Assembly (NCBI GenBank): GCA_019748395.1
Contig: JAIEPM010000499.1
Location: forward strand, 1-38,248
Origin: Candidatus Obscuribacterales bacterium
GTDB taxonomy: Bacteria; Cyanobacteriota; Vampirovibrionia; Obscuribacterales; Obscuribacteraceae
Length of the DNA: 38,248 bases
Direction of reading: 5' to 3'
The translations under genes were made by a program, and so were the position numbers. This document shows, piece by piece, positions 8,533-17,013 of the stretch; the first letter of the stretch is position 1, and each line of letters opens with the position of its first letter. Below the pieces are notes generated by a model. The model did no database searches and was not told the origin of the DNA. It worked only from the letters and a program-made list of their open reading frames with translations.

Positions 8533-9071
8533 TCCTGATGATATTCTTCAGCATCTGTAAAAGCTCCGGCCTCCTTGATTTCAGTTACGACAGGTGATCG
8601 AAATTTATGTGCTTTGTTTAGCTCATTTTTGTAGCTGATTGCTTCTTTCTCTTGTTCGGGATTGCTGTAAAAAATGGCTGAACGGTATTGTGTGCCTATA
8701 TCCGGACCCTGACGATTCAGGGTTGTGGGGTCGTGGTTTGCAAAAAATACTTCCAGGAGCTTGTGATAAGTAACCTTGCTCGGGTCGAACTCAACCTGCA
8801 CGGTCTCGGCATGTCCGCTTTTGTCACTGCAAACTTCCTTATATGTAGGTGAGGGGCTATGACCACCGCTGTAGCCGGCTCTAGTGCGAATCACGCCCGG
8901 GACTTTGCTGAAAATGTACTGGACTTTCCAGAAGCAACCAGCCGCAAAATAGGCTTTCTGTGTTGCTGTTGCTTTTATTTGATCTTTGCTTTCAGCTGCT
9001 GAAGCATCCTGATTCATAAAAAGAATAGCTCCTATTAATAAGATGAATATGGACTTGACTGGATTTGTCAC
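8499..9071 (-). CDS. msrA: Exported peptide-methionine (S)-S-oxide reductase MsrA
   Basis: It reduces methionine-S-sulfoxide in oxidised proteins. The 190-residue protein begins with a signal peptide or membrane anchor (hydrophobic 8-19, then DASAAES), which places it outside the cytoplasm. The catalytic Cys46 lies in AAGCFW, the catalytic Glu89 in SGHAE, and the conserved FFANHDPTTLNRQG and DIGTQYRSAIFY follow. Cys189 near the C-terminus is placed to resolve the disulfide. The GTG start has a strong AAAGGAGAG about 6 bases upstream. No MsrB is fused or adjacent. The 3' end overlaps ogt by 34 bases on the opposite strand. Confidence 0.93.
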   Translation of the reverse strand: MTNPVKSIFILLIGAILFMNQDASAAESKDQIKATATQKAYFAAGCFWKVQYIFSKVPGVIRTRAGYSGGHSPSPTYKEVCSDKSGHAETVQVEFDPSKVTYHKLLEVFFANHDPTTLNRQGPDIGTQYRSAIFYSNPEQEKEAISYKNELNKAHKFRSPVVTEIKEAGAFTDAEEYHQDYFIKHGAVCH

Positions 9072-9334
9072 TGAGCTCTCCTTTTATTTTTCGTTTTTTG
9101 CATATTAATATCCGGTAGCCCAAGATTAGTTGATGACGTAAAAGTGGCGCTTTGGTTCCCCGTCGTTTTTATTGAACTTCAAAATCAGCCTGAAATGCTT
9201 GTAGTCGGGAAACAAACCATCAGGGTGATATGAACATCGTTCCAAAGGATGATTCCAAATCACTCTTTCGAGCCTTATTCCAGCTGCTTTATCGCTGAAT
9301 AATATTAACTGGTGTCATCTGTGAGTCGGCGAAA

Positions 9335-9664
9335 ATGGCTTTTGAGAGGATTACGTCCAACAATTTGCATGATCTACAGAAGCAGGGCGAATCAATGCTT
9401 CTTGTTGACCTGCGTTTGCCTGCCGATTTTGCCGACGAACATATTGCCGGATCTATAAACATGCCGATCGCCGTGCTTCAAGCTGAACTGAGTCGGCAAG
9501 GGATTCAAAGAGTCCCGATTTATCTGATTTGTTCCAACGGCTCACTTGCATACAAGGCTGCCGATATCCTCGCCTCGCTCGGCTTCGAGCGTCTGGTCGT
9601 CATGGCGGGCGGGCTTCTGGCCTGGCGCGTTTTCGGCTTTCCTCTGGTCGGTCGCAAGCACTGA
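9335..9664 (+). CDS. Single-domain rhodanese-like protein
   Basis: Rhodanese domains move sulfur as a persulfide on an active-site cysteine. The 109-residue protein is one such domain: LLVDLRLPADFADEHIAGSIN at the front (the CH2A region), the active-site loop starting at Cys66 in LICSNGS, and the C-terminal MAGGLLAWRVFGFPL. The loop reads Cys-Ser-Asn-Gly-Ser-Leu and lacks the basic residue found in classic thiosulfate sulfurtransferases, so the substrate may differ. It has no signal peptide. No good ribosome site is seen before the ATG. It converges on the NarL-type regulator with 8 bases between them. Confidence 0.85.
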   Translation: MAFERITSNNLHDLQKQGESMLLVDLRLPADFADEHIAGSINMPIAVLQAELSRQGIQRVPIYLICSNGSLAYKAADILASLGFERLVVMAGGLLAWRVFGFPLVGRKH

Positions 9665-9672
9665 CTCTTTGC

Positions 9673-10374
9673 TCAGACCAGTCCCCGTCTCATTGCCTGA
9701 ACTGCTGCTTGGGTGCGGTCGTCCACTGCCAGCTTGTTTAAGATGTTGCGTACATGGGTTTTAGCAGTCGCCAGGGAAATAATCAGCTTATCTGCTATTT
9801 CCTGATTTGAAAGCCCTTCCACAAGCAAATGCAGTACTTCCAGCTCTCTTGGCGATAAGGGTTCAGGCAACTTATCGCTGAGTTTAGTGATACTGCTGTT
9901 TGGACTGTAGCTGCTGCTTTCTTGCGGGGCCGCTTGCATTTGACCGTATTGCTTCAAAACTTTGCTGGCGATTGTGGAATCGAGCCAGATGTCTCCGGCT
10001 TTGACGCTTCTGATTGCTGAATAGAGCCTTTCCGGCTCCACGTCTTTCAGGCAATATCCGCCGGCCCCGGCTGCCAGAGAGGCAAATATATCGCGCTCGT
10101 TATCATGCGAGGTCAGCATCACAATCGCCATTTCTGCATGCTTGCTCTTGATAATCTTTGATGCTTCGATGCCGTCCAGGACCGGCATACCCACATCCAT
10201 AAGGATTACATCCGGGTTTATTTGTTCTACTAAACTTACTGCCTGCTCACCGTCTTCAGCTTCGGCAACTACTTTCAAATCTTCGGTACGGTCAAGCACC
10301 GCTTTCAGGCCGATGCGTGTCAGGAGGTGGTCTTCCACTAAAAGAATTCTAATTTGTTTTACTTCTTCAGGCAT
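9673..10374 (-). CDS. NarL/FixJ-family response regulator
   Basis: The 233-residue protein has a receiver domain (about 7-125) with Glu14, Asp15, the phosphate-accepting Asp60 in VILMDVGMP, Ser/Thr at LTSHD and Lys110 in YCLKD. After a Ser/Gln-rich linker (about 145-168) comes a LuxR-type HTH (about 170-230: LSPRELEVLHLLVEGLSNQEIA and TAKTHVRNILNKL). It is a DNA-binding transcription regulator. It is divergent from the globin-PAS histidine kinase, and the two are probably partners on position alone. Kinases of that HisKA type more often pair with OmpR regulators, so the pairing is not certain. Confidence 0.9.
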   Translation of the reverse strand: MPEEVKQIRILLVEDHLLTRIGLKAVLDRTEDLKVVAEAEDGEQAVSLVEQINPDVILMDVGMPVLDGIEASKIIKSKHAEMAIVMLTSHDNERDIFASLAAGAGGYCLKDVEPERLYSAIRSVKAGDIWLDSTIASKVLKQYGQMQAAPQESSSYSPNSSITKLSDKLPEPLSPRELEVLHLLVEGLSNQEIADKLIISLATAKTHVRNILNKLAVDDRTQAAVQAMRRGLV

Positions 10375-10466
10375 GGCTCTTGTTTTTCGTGGCAGTGACT
10401 GCGAAATTAGCTTACGAATCAGGTACTAATAGCACCAGCTCTTCAGTTTACTCACAATACTTTGGG

Positions 10467-12059
10467 ATGTCCAATCACATGTTTCTGGATTCGGGTTTAG
10501 ATGATTCAGCTCTTCGCAAAAAGTGGTTGAGCTTTTGTCCCGAAGATGAAGAGCTGATCAAGGAAGTAGATGAGCTGCTCGAAGAAAATATCGATCCTTT
10601 AATCGACGATATGTATACGCACTTTTTGTCTTTTCCTGAAACCAAGAGGTTCTTTCCGGACGATGCGACTTTAGCTCGTGCCCAGTCTGCGCAAAAGGCT
10701 TATTTCAGGCGCTTGACCAAAGGCAACTATGATGAAACTTATGTGCAAGAAAGACTGGCAGTCGGACGTACACATTATCGCATCGGACTTGATCCGATCT
10801 GGTATCTGGGTGCTTACAACAGGATCATGACCTGGCTTAGACGTCTGGTTCAGGAAAAATATCACTCTGATCAGGAACATTGCTTGCTTGTGACATCTGC
10901 ACTTACCAGACTCATTTTTTTTGATATGGGACTGGCAATTGAGTCTTACACTGTTGCCAAGGAAAAAGCGATTAGAGAACAAAGAGATGCAATAAAAGAG
11001 CTTGAGACTCAAAGACGTGTGACCAAAAGCATTCTGGAAGATGCTCCCATAGGCATTTTGCGTCTTGATCTTGAGCTGAGCATTGTTGAATGCAATACCG
11101 AGTTTGTAAAAATGATCGGCGGTGCAGATCGCGAAAAACTTATTGATGCCTGCCTGAAAGATCTGGTACCGGGTCTGCCTTATGAGCGCTTTCAAGAAGT
11201 AATAGATACCGGTTTGCCGGCGGGACGCGATGCGGAATTTTTGCATCTGCATCCAAAACAACTTGGCTATTTTGACTGGGCCGTCTGGCCGATCAAGAAC
11301 GAAGCCGGACTTAGCACAGGGCTTGTTACTATTTTTCTTGATGTTACAGACAGAGTAATGTTACAGCAGCAAAGAGAGGATTTTGTAGCAACTCTCACCC
11401 ATGATTTAAAAACGCCTATTCTGGCTGCTAACAGAGCAATCAAGCTTCTCATGGAAGGTGACTTCGGCCCTGTAGTGGAAGCGCAGTCCAAGGTACTGTC
11501 CACGATTTTGCAGAGCAACTCTTCTCTTTATCGTATGGTTCAAACTCTCTTAGACGTATACCGCTATGACAGCGGTGTCAAGAATCTTTCGAGTGCCGAA
11601 AATGATCTCGGCGCTACGATCATGAGTACTGTTGCCGAACTGCGTACTCTTTGCGATACAAAGGGAGTTCATCTGGAGTTAAGCCTGCCTGAGAATCCAC
11701 TTTCGATCAGTTATGATGCTGAAGAAATCAGGAGAGTTCTGCAAAATCTGCTCGATAATTCGGTGAAATTTACGCCGTCGGGCGGTTCGATTCGAGTCAA
11801 ACTCGAGGCGATTGACGGCTTTGCCAGAGTTACAGTACAAGACACAGGTAAAGGTATTTCAGAGGAAGATCAGCCCAAGTTGTTTCAGCGTTTCTGGCAA
11901 GCGGCTTCCAGCGGGCGATATTACGCCAGTACAGGACTTGGACTTTATCTTTGCCGAAAGATTGTTGAGCTTCATGGCGGCGAAATAAGTTGCAAGAGCA
12001 AGCTTGCTGAGGGCAGTTGCTTTTTCTTCACTCTGCCTCTGCTCAAAAAACAGCTTTGA
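10467..12059 (+). CDS. Globin-coupled PAS histidine kinase
   Basis: Numbered from the ATG at 10467 (530 residues), it has four parts. Residues 10-165 are a protoglobin sensor with KGNYDETYVQERLAVGRTHY, where His103 fits the haem-binding proximal histidine, followed by RIGLDPIWYLGAY as in HemAT-type sensors. Residues about 180-300 are a PAS domain (SILEDAPIGILRLD). Residues 300-365 are HisKA with His312 in LTHDLKTP. Residues about 400-530 are the ATPase with LQNLLDNSVKFT, DTGKGIS and STGLGLYLC. No membrane segments are seen, so it is cytoplasmic and probably senses O2, NO or redox state through haem. The frame can be read back to a TTG at 10380, but the extra 29 residues do not look like globin and would leave five bases for two promoters. 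Confidence 0.87.
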   Translation: MSNHMFLDSGLDDSALRKKWLSFCPEDEELIKEVDELLEENIDPLIDDMYTHFLSFPETKRFFPDDATLARAQSAQKAYFRRLTKGNYDETYVQERLAVGRTHYRIGLDPIWYLGAYNRIMTWLRRLVQEKYHSDQEHCLLVTSALTRLIFFDMGLAIESYTVAKEKAIREQRDAIKELETQRRVTKSILEDAPIGILRLDLELSIVECNTEFVKMIGGADREKLIDACLKDLVPGLPYERFQEVIDTGLPAGRDAEFLHLHPKQLGYFDWAVWPIKNEAGLSTGLVTIFLDVTDRVMLQQQREDFVATLTHDLKTPILAANRAIKLLMEGDFGPVVEAQSKVLSTILQSNSSLYRMVQTLLDVYRYDSGVKNLSSAENDLGATIMSTVAELRTLCDTKGVHLELSLPENPLSISYDAEEIRRVLQNLLDNSVKFTPSGGSIRVKLEAIDGFARVTVQDTGKGISEEDQPKLFQRFWQAASSGRYYASTGLGLYLCRKIVELHGGEISCKSKLAEGSCFFFTLPLLKKQL

Positions 12060-12063
12060 GTTC

Positions 12064-13011
12064 TTAATCCGGATTTCTCAAAAGTTCGTCGGCCGGATTT
12101 CCGAAGCCCTGTTGAACAGAGCGGGCTCGGCTGTATATAGACCCGCCGCGGGTTGCCTCCGGACTCTTTCTTGAGCCGCTCTCGGCTGCAGTGCCGCTGC
12201 TTTCATAGCGGCGAAGTTTATTCATTATCTGTTCGGCACGTGCTTCTTCTTTGATAGCCTCATCTTTTCGATTCAGTTTCCGGAGCAATAGTGCGTGTCC
12301 GTTCAAAGCCTCTGCATAGTCTTTGCTGTTTTGTCCCAGAAACTTTGCGCTGAGCAAAAGCGAGCGCTGATAATAGGGCTCTGCTTCTTTAAACTTGCCC
12401 TCTGCGTATGAAAGTGAAATCAGTTGATTCAGTGTTTCACTTTCGTGTTCCAGACTCTTTTCTTCTACCGCAGCGGCGAGTGCTTCTTTGAACGACCCTT
12501 CGGCGACGCTGTATGATTTTTGCTGAAACTCTTTTCTTCCTTTATCAAAAACTGCCCTCCAGCTCAGAGCTTTCGGCGTTTCCGATTTTTCAGGACTTTT
12601 AAGCGGGGCTGATTTAAGGGAGAATTTTGATTCGAGCTCCTGCGCTTCTAAATCGCGCTTGCTTTCTTGAAGTAGAGTTTGATAGTTTTTCAGCGCGCTT
12701 CTGCTCTCGGCGCTTAGGCTATCATTCTTGAGCAGAGCCAGCAGTTGTTTATAGTAATTCTCGGCTTCGCTAAACTTAGATGCGGCCTGATAACTTTGGG
12801 CAAGACCCGCCAGACTTTGTTCAAATCGAGGTCCGGAGGCTTCGGGGCAGGCTGCCAGCGCCTTTTTCCAGTAATCCACCGCTTCATCATATTTTTTTGC
12901 GGAATCTGCCTCGATTGCAGCTGTTTTTAGCTGTCCCCATGACTGAGCCTTTGCGGGGACTGAGCATAAAACAGTAATTGCAAGAACTAGTATTTGCGGA
13001 GATTTTTTCAT
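12064..13011 (-). CDS. Exported tetratricopeptide-repeat protein
   Basis: I chose the ATG at 13011 (315 residues) because GGAAAGAG lies about 6 bases before it; a GTG seven codons upstream lacks this. Residues 1-22 form a signal peptide (KKSPQILVLAITVLCSVPAKAQ). Two TPR blocks follow, at about 35-110 (for example KYDEAVDYWKKALAACPE and KFSEAENYYKQLLALLKN) and about 160-270 (SYSVAEGSFKEALAAAVEEK, KFKEAEPYYQRSLLLSAKFLG), joined by a charged linker. The tail is Ser/Gly/Arg-rich. It probably works as a periplasmic protein-binding scaffold, with its partner unknown. It converges on the globin kinase with 4 bases between them. Confidence 0.8.
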   Translation of the reverse strand: MKKSPQILVLAITVLCSVPAKAQSWGQLKTAAIEADSAKKYDEAVDYWKKALAACPEASGPRFEQSLAGLAQSYQAASKFSEAENYYKQLLALLKNDSLSAESRSALKNYQTLLQESKRDLEAQELESKFSLKSAPLKSPEKSETPKALSWRAVFDKGRKEFQQKSYSVAEGSFKEALAAAVEEKSLEHESETLNQLISLSYAEGKFKEAEPYYQRSLLLSAKFLGQNSKDYAEALNGHALLLRKLNRKDEAIKEEARAEQIMNKLRRYESSGTAAESGSRKSPEATRGGSIYSRARSVQQGFGNPADELLRNPD

Positions 13012-13154
13012 AAGACTCTTTCCAGGCTGCACTTAAATGAACTATGCCCGTTTGCAGAATGCTTCTATCGGCATGAAAATTTTGCTTACTGATAAGTCCC
13101 CGGCACTTTTTTTAGCTGCGGCTGCGAGAATGGTACTACTGCTAGTGCTGTTTT

Positions 13155-14078
13155 TTAGTTCTTTACTTTCAGATGATCCAGATCGTGCTCTTCAAGATAG
13201 TCGTTCAACGACTCTTTCAAATTTATGCCGTTGATATTTTCAGTAGCAGTAAAATCTCCGACTTTATTTAAATGTGATTCTAAAACACCGTCCCTTATGG
13301 CTTTGCCTTCATAGCTGAAAACGCGGTTTGTGCTGTTGTTGACAATTTCAGCTCCACCTGTTGCCGAATAGTGATTCAGCGATTCTTGCTGAAACATCTC
13401 AAGCGGCTCGCCCGTCCAGAAATTAGATTCACTGACCAGATACTGAGTGCGAGTAATCAGGGAAAACTTGTCGCTTTTTTCGCACTGTTGCGTTGTGGTC
13501 AGAAAGCGAACTTTTTTACCGTCCGATTGCCCGTCGTGTTCAGACGGAAGAAAGTTGACGTGCCAGACATTGCCCTGGCCGTCTTTCTGATGCCCCCAAG
13601 TATAAGTAAGCTTATTATCCATCCAGATGCGTGGATAAGTCTCTTCCCCGCTTTTCAGATCTATGAGCTTAACTGTTAAATCTCCCAGCTTTTCCCACTT
13701 TCCGGCCATCCATGCCGGAATTTGAAACCATTCGATAGAGTGTTTCTGAATTGTGGCGCTGAGCGCCTTCGGCTTATCGTTAATCGGCTGAGCAATGCCG
13801 TTTACGGGCAGATAAGCTTTTGATTCAGTCAAGCTGAGCGAGCCTTTTTGAGCTGTCGGCTTTGGCACTTTCTCAGTATCAAGAGTCGGCGTCTCGGGTA
13901 TGAGGGCCTGCACTTTGCTGCGATGCTGAGCAAGCGACTTGCTCACATGCTCAAGACTTGCGCTGTGACTGACGTTTCCGTAAAGCGTTTTGCCCGAGTC
14001 GGCTTCTGCCGCTCTTGCGACTCCTCCTGTCAATGTGGAAAGCAAAAGCAGCTTAGTGATCTGGTCTTTATACTGCAT
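13155..14078 (-). CDS. Exported protein of unknown function
   Basis: The ATG at 14078 gives 307 residues and puts a signal peptide right at the start (MQYKDQITKLLLLSTLTGG, then VARAAEAD). The frame extends back to a TTG at 14132, but that would bury the signal. Residues 24-110 are disordered and Ser/Lys-rich. Residues about 115-290 look folded: WFQIPAWMAGKWEKLGDLTVKLIDL, TYTWGHQKDGQGNVWHVNFLPSE, and a run of beta-like strands with many Trp and Thr. The IPAWMAGKW segment resembles the start of lipocalin-like or cell-wall-associated beta domains, but I cannot name a family. The gene stands alone. Its start is 117 bases from the divergent OmpR regulator. Confidence 0.72.
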   Translation of the reverse strand: MQYKDQITKLLLLSTLTGGVARAAEADSGKTLYGNVSHSASLEHVSKSLAQHRSKVQALIPETPTLDTEKVPKPTAQKGSLSLTESKAYLPVNGIAQPINDKPKALSATIQKHSIEWFQIPAWMAGKWEKLGDLTVKLIDLKSGEETYPRIWMDNKLTYTWGHQKDGQGNVWHVNFLPSEHDGQSDGKKVRFLTTTQQCEKSDKFSLITRTQYLVSESNFWTGEPLEMFQQESLNHYSATGGAEIVNNSTNRVFSYEGKAIRDGVLESHLNKVGDFTATENINGINLKESLNDYLEEHDLDHLKVKN

Positions 14079-14143
14079 AATGAACACCGAAGCAAAGCAG
14101 GGAATTCTAAGGTCTTTCGAGCTTTTGCTCAAAGGTCCCGTTT

Positions 14144-14171
14144 TTGCTATTTTAATCAGCTAAGGTACAAT
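14144..14171 (+). promoter_or_regulatory. Probable promoter of the OmpR-regulator operon
   Basis: TTGCTA (14144-14149, four of six -35 matches) and TACAAT (14166-14171, five of six -10 matches) are 16 bases apart. Transcription would begin near 14178, leaving a short leader to the ATG at 14196 with GGGGCTGAG as ribosome site. It was found by eye only. Confidence 0.4.
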
Positions 14172-14195
14172 TATTCCAGCAATTGGGGCTGAGTC

Positions 14196-14864
14196 ATGAG
14201 AATTTTATTGGCAGAGGATGACAGTTATTTGTCTGACGCGATCAGTCTGGCTCTCAGCGACAGCGGTTATGCCGTAGATCGGGTGGCAAGCGGCGATGCC
14301 GCCGATCAGGCTGCGAAGTCTTCTGCTTATGACCTGCTCGTTCTAGATCTGGGTTTACCGGGCATGGATGGTCTGGAAGTCCTGAAAAGATTGCGAGGGC
14401 GAGGTCAGGCTCTGCCGGTGCTTATTTTGACTGCCAGAGACTCTCTGCAAGATCGAGTCGGCGGGCTGGACTTGGGTGCCAACGACTATATGACCAAACC
14501 TTTCGAGTTGCCCGAACTGGAAGCACGAGTGCGGGCTCTTTTACGCAAGGATCTCTGGGCAAATCGCCGCATAGTTAAACACGGAAGTCTAGAGTTCGAC
14601 ACGGTTGAGCGTCACCTGACCTTAAACGGCGAATTGCTTGAGCTTTCAGCTCGTGAACTGGCGGCTCTGGAAATCTTGCTTCAGCGGGCCGGTATGGTTG
14701 TAACCAAGGCTCAGCTTGCCGAGCATTTATCAAGCTGGGAATCTGAAATCACGCACAATGCTATTGAAATTATTATTCATCGTTTGCGGAAAAAGCTTGA
14801 AAATAGCGACATCTCTTTGCGTACGATAAGGGGTCTTGGTTACTTAGTTGATAAAGCAAAGTGA
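14196..14864 (+). CDS. OmpR-family response regulator
   Basis: The 222-residue protein has a receiver domain (1-115) with Asp8/Asp9, the phosphate-accepting Asp51 in LLVLDLGLPGMDG, Thr79 in LILTARD and Lys101 in YMTKPFEL. A winged-helix DNA-binding domain follows (about 125-220) with LSARELAALEILLQRAG, ITHNAIEIIIHRLRKKL and the closing TIRGLGYLV. It is closest to the QseB/PmrA/TctD group. The next gene, its kinase, starts 17 bases inside this one, so the two are translationally coupled. The third gene of the operon is a Clp N-domain protein. Confidence 0.93.
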   Translation: MRILLAEDDSYLSDAISLALSDSGYAVDRVASGDAADQAAKSSAYDLLVLDLGLPGMDGLEVLKRLRGRGQALPVLILTARDSLQDRVGGLDLGANDYMTKPFELPELEARVRALLRKDLWANRRIVKHGSLEFDTVERHLTLNGELLELSARELAALEILLQRAGMVVTKAQLAEHLSSWESEITHNAIEIIIHRLRKKLENSDISLRTIRGLGYLVDKAK

Positions 14865-16302
14865 CACTTCCATTGCCAGGCAGCTCCTTTACTGGTTGCT
14901 GCTTCCACTAGGCAGCCTCTGGATGCTCAGCGCCGCAATAACATATTTCATGGCGGACTCTTATGCTGAAGAATTGTACGACGATCAGCTCATGAACTCG
15001 GCCGATTCGGTGATCGGACGTTTGCGGCTTGGAGCGCGCGGCGTCGATATCGATTTGCCACCGGCGGCGGTGGCGTTATTGCGTCATAATTTTAAAGACA
15101 AATTCTATTTTCAAGTAATTTCCAGTAATGGCAATTTAATTACGGGCGATAAAGAATTACCGACACCGGCTCGTTTACCGGATCAGAGTGCGCCTGAGTT
15201 CGGCTATAGCTATGTGAAAAACGAAAAGGTCAGAACCGTGCTGGTTGAAGCTTTTGTAGAAGAGGCGCCCGCAAAAAGAGTTTTCGTTTATTCAGCTGAA
15301 ACGCTTGAGTCAAGGAAAGCCCTGGCTCTGCATATTCTATTCAATACGGCCATTTCACAGCTAATCGCCATCGTTTTAGGTGCACTGGCTGTCTGGTATG
15401 GTGTGAACCGAGGTCTGGCTCCTCTTGATTCCATAAAACGTGCGATTGCGGCCCGCTCTCAATCAGATCTCAGTCCTATTGATGAGAGTCAATCGCCGCT
15501 GGAAGTCAGGCCGATTGTACATGCAATCAACGAGCTTTTAGAACGATTACAGGAAGACCTTTTAGCTAAGCAGCGTTTTGTCGCAAACGCCGCGCATCAA
15601 TTGAGAACACCTCTGGCCGGTTTGAAAACATACATCGGCTTGCTGAAGAAAATTGTCGATTCGCCCAAGGCCCTTGAGCTGATCCGGCAGCTGGACTCCG
15701 GCACGGATCGCACGACTCATCTGGTTAATAGATTGCTGGCTCTGGCAAAAGCCGAGCCCGATGCTTTGGCACAGTCCAGTCATCGCCTGCTGGACCTGAA
15801 TGAAATCGCATCTGAAACAGCTGCCAGCCTTGTTTTAGCTGCACTGGAAAAAAATATTGAACTTTCATTTGAAGCCTGTCCTCAGCCGGCTCTTGTATTG
15901 GGAGATCTCTCAAGTTTGCAGGAGCTATGCAGCAATATCATTGAAAATGCTGTTTTTTATACACCGGAAAACGGCAAAGTTAATGTAGCTTTGAGAAAAG
16001 CTGAAACATTCAGTCTGATTGTCGAGGATAATGGTCCTGGAATTCCGGAGGAAGAGCGCGAACGCGTTTTTGAGCGCTTTTACAGAATATTGGGAACCGG
16101 AGTGAGCGGCAGTGGACTGGGTCTTGCGATCGTCAAAGAAATAGCCCGCTCGCATAAGGCTCGAGTTTCACTGTCTAGCGGTATCGAGGGTAAGGGCACT
16201 CGCGTAACGGTCGAGTTCTCAAAACTTGATTTCCCGGAGCAAAAACAGGAATTGGAATTTGCTGAAGAGCATCTTTCTGAATCGTTGAAAGGCAAGGATT
16301 GA
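14848..16302 (+). CDS. Membrane sensor histidine kinase (QseC/PmrB-like)
   Basis: The 484-residue kinase has a first membrane segment at about 12-34, a periplasmic sensor of about 125 residues (36-160) and a second membrane segment at about 162-186. A HAMP-like linker follows, then HisKA with His250 in FVANAAHQLRTPLAG, and the ATPase with LCSNIIENAVFYTP, VEDNGPGIP and GSGLGLAIV. The AAHQLRTPLAG H-box is typical of the QseC/TctE group. The sensor has no motif naming a ligand. The frame begins with TTG at 14848, overlapping the regulator by 17 bases. No ATG fits before the first membrane helix, so a TTG start is likely but unproven. Confidence 0.9.
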   Translation: MIKQSDTSIARQLLYWLLLPLGSLWMLSAAITYFMADSYAEELYDDQLMNSADSVIGRLRLGARGVDIDLPPAAVALLRHNFKDKFYFQVISSNGNLITGDKELPTPARLPDQSAPEFGYSYVKNEKVRTVLVEAFVEEAPAKRVFVYSAETLESRKALALHILFNTAISQLIAIVLGALAVWYGVNRGLAPLDSIKRAIAARSQSDLSPIDESQSPLEVRPIVHAINELLERLQEDLLAKQRFVANAAHQLRTPLAGLKTYIGLLKKIVDSPKALELIRQLDSGTDRTTHLVNRLLALAKAEPDALAQSSHRLLDLNEIASETAASLVLAALEKNIELSFEACPQPALVLGDLSSLQELCSNIIENAVFYTPENGKVNVALRKAETFSLIVEDNGPGIPEEERERVFERFYRILGTGVSGSGLGLAIVKEIARSHKARVSLSSGIEGKGTRVTVEFSKLDFPEQKQELEFAEEHLSESLKGKD

Positions 16303-16306
16303 AACT

Positions 16307-16906
16307 ATGTTCGAAAAGTTCGGGCAAATGCCTCTCAAAATAATATTCACGGCTCGTGAAGAGGCGCGCAGTCTTGGCGACCTGAATCTTGACAGCGAAC
16401 ATATTTTGCTTGCGCTTCTGTCCCTTGATTGTGCCGCTGCTCGCGCCCTTAAAATTTGCGGACTGACTTATCTGGAAGTGAAAACAGAACTTGAAGAGCT
16501 TCGCTCGGAGCAGGACGCGCTTTCAGAAGAGCAGGAAATAGCTTTCAGCGAAAGCTGTCGGCGCATTCTTGAATTTGCTTTTTTAGAATCTAGAATGCTC
16601 AAGGAAGAATCTATTTTAGCCGAGCATATTTTGCTTGCCGTGTTGAAAGAAGGGCAGGGTGTGGCAATCGGTTTGCTGGCACATTTTGGGATAAACATAA
16701 TCGACCTTGAAATAGCCTTGCTTTATCAGCTTGCTGCCGAAAAAAAAGCTCTGGCAGACGAGAATCAGTTGCCTGCGCTTCTTGCAATCTGGTCAAGATT
16801 GCGGGCTCTGGCGGAAGACCTGTCGTATCGCGATCTGGCTCAGGAGGCTCTCAAGCAAAAACGCTTGATTGAGGAAGCTTTGCAGGCAAAAGAAATTCAT
16901 TCTTGA
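16307..16906 (+). CDS. Stand-alone Clp N-terminal repeat protein
   Basis: The 199-residue protein consists of two Clp N-terminal repeats. The first covers about 5-70 (FTAREEARSLGDLNLDSEHILLALL) and the second about 80-145 (LEFAFLESRMLKEESILAEHILLAVLKEGQG). A helical, charged C-terminal extension follows. In ClpA/ClpC/ClpB this domain receives adaptors and substrates in front of the AAA+ ring, but here no Walker motif follows and the stop is clean. AAGGA lies about 8 bases before the ATG, and only 4 bases separate it from the kinase stop, so it is the third gene of the operon. It could act as an adaptor, a decoy or a modulator of a Clp machine coded elsewhere. The role is inference. Confidence 0.85.
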   Translation: MFEKFGQMPLKIIFTAREEARSLGDLNLDSEHILLALLSLDCAAARALKICGLTYLEVKTELEELRSEQDALSEEQEIAFSESCRRILEFAFLESRMLKEESILAEHILLAVLKEGQGVAIGLLAHFGINIIDLEIALLYQLAAEKKALADENQLPALLAIWSRLRALAEDLSYRDLAQEALKQKRLIEEALQAKEIHS

Positions 16907-17013
16907 ATTAGAAAGCAAATATGCTCTCTGTTCTGAAATTGATTTATGTGTCAAGATCTCAATTGCTGCTCTAAGCTGAAACTTGAGTACTCAGGAGTCC
17001 CGGGGAGTCGGCT

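Noticed and set aside
8925-8940. MsrA motif GCFWKVQ instead of GCFWxxE, as a lost catalytic Glu
   Set aside because: The catalytic glutamate of MsrA is the one in the GHAE block, and it is present (Glu89). The GCFWxxE position is not the catalytic one.
9230-9298. 22-codon open frame with AGGG in front, upstream of the rhodanese gene
   Set aside because: It is too short to judge by itself, with no family or conservation evidence; it is likely chance.
10380-10466. TTG start for the globin kinase
   Set aside because: The added residues are not part of the globin fold, and it would leave almost no room for the divergent promoters.
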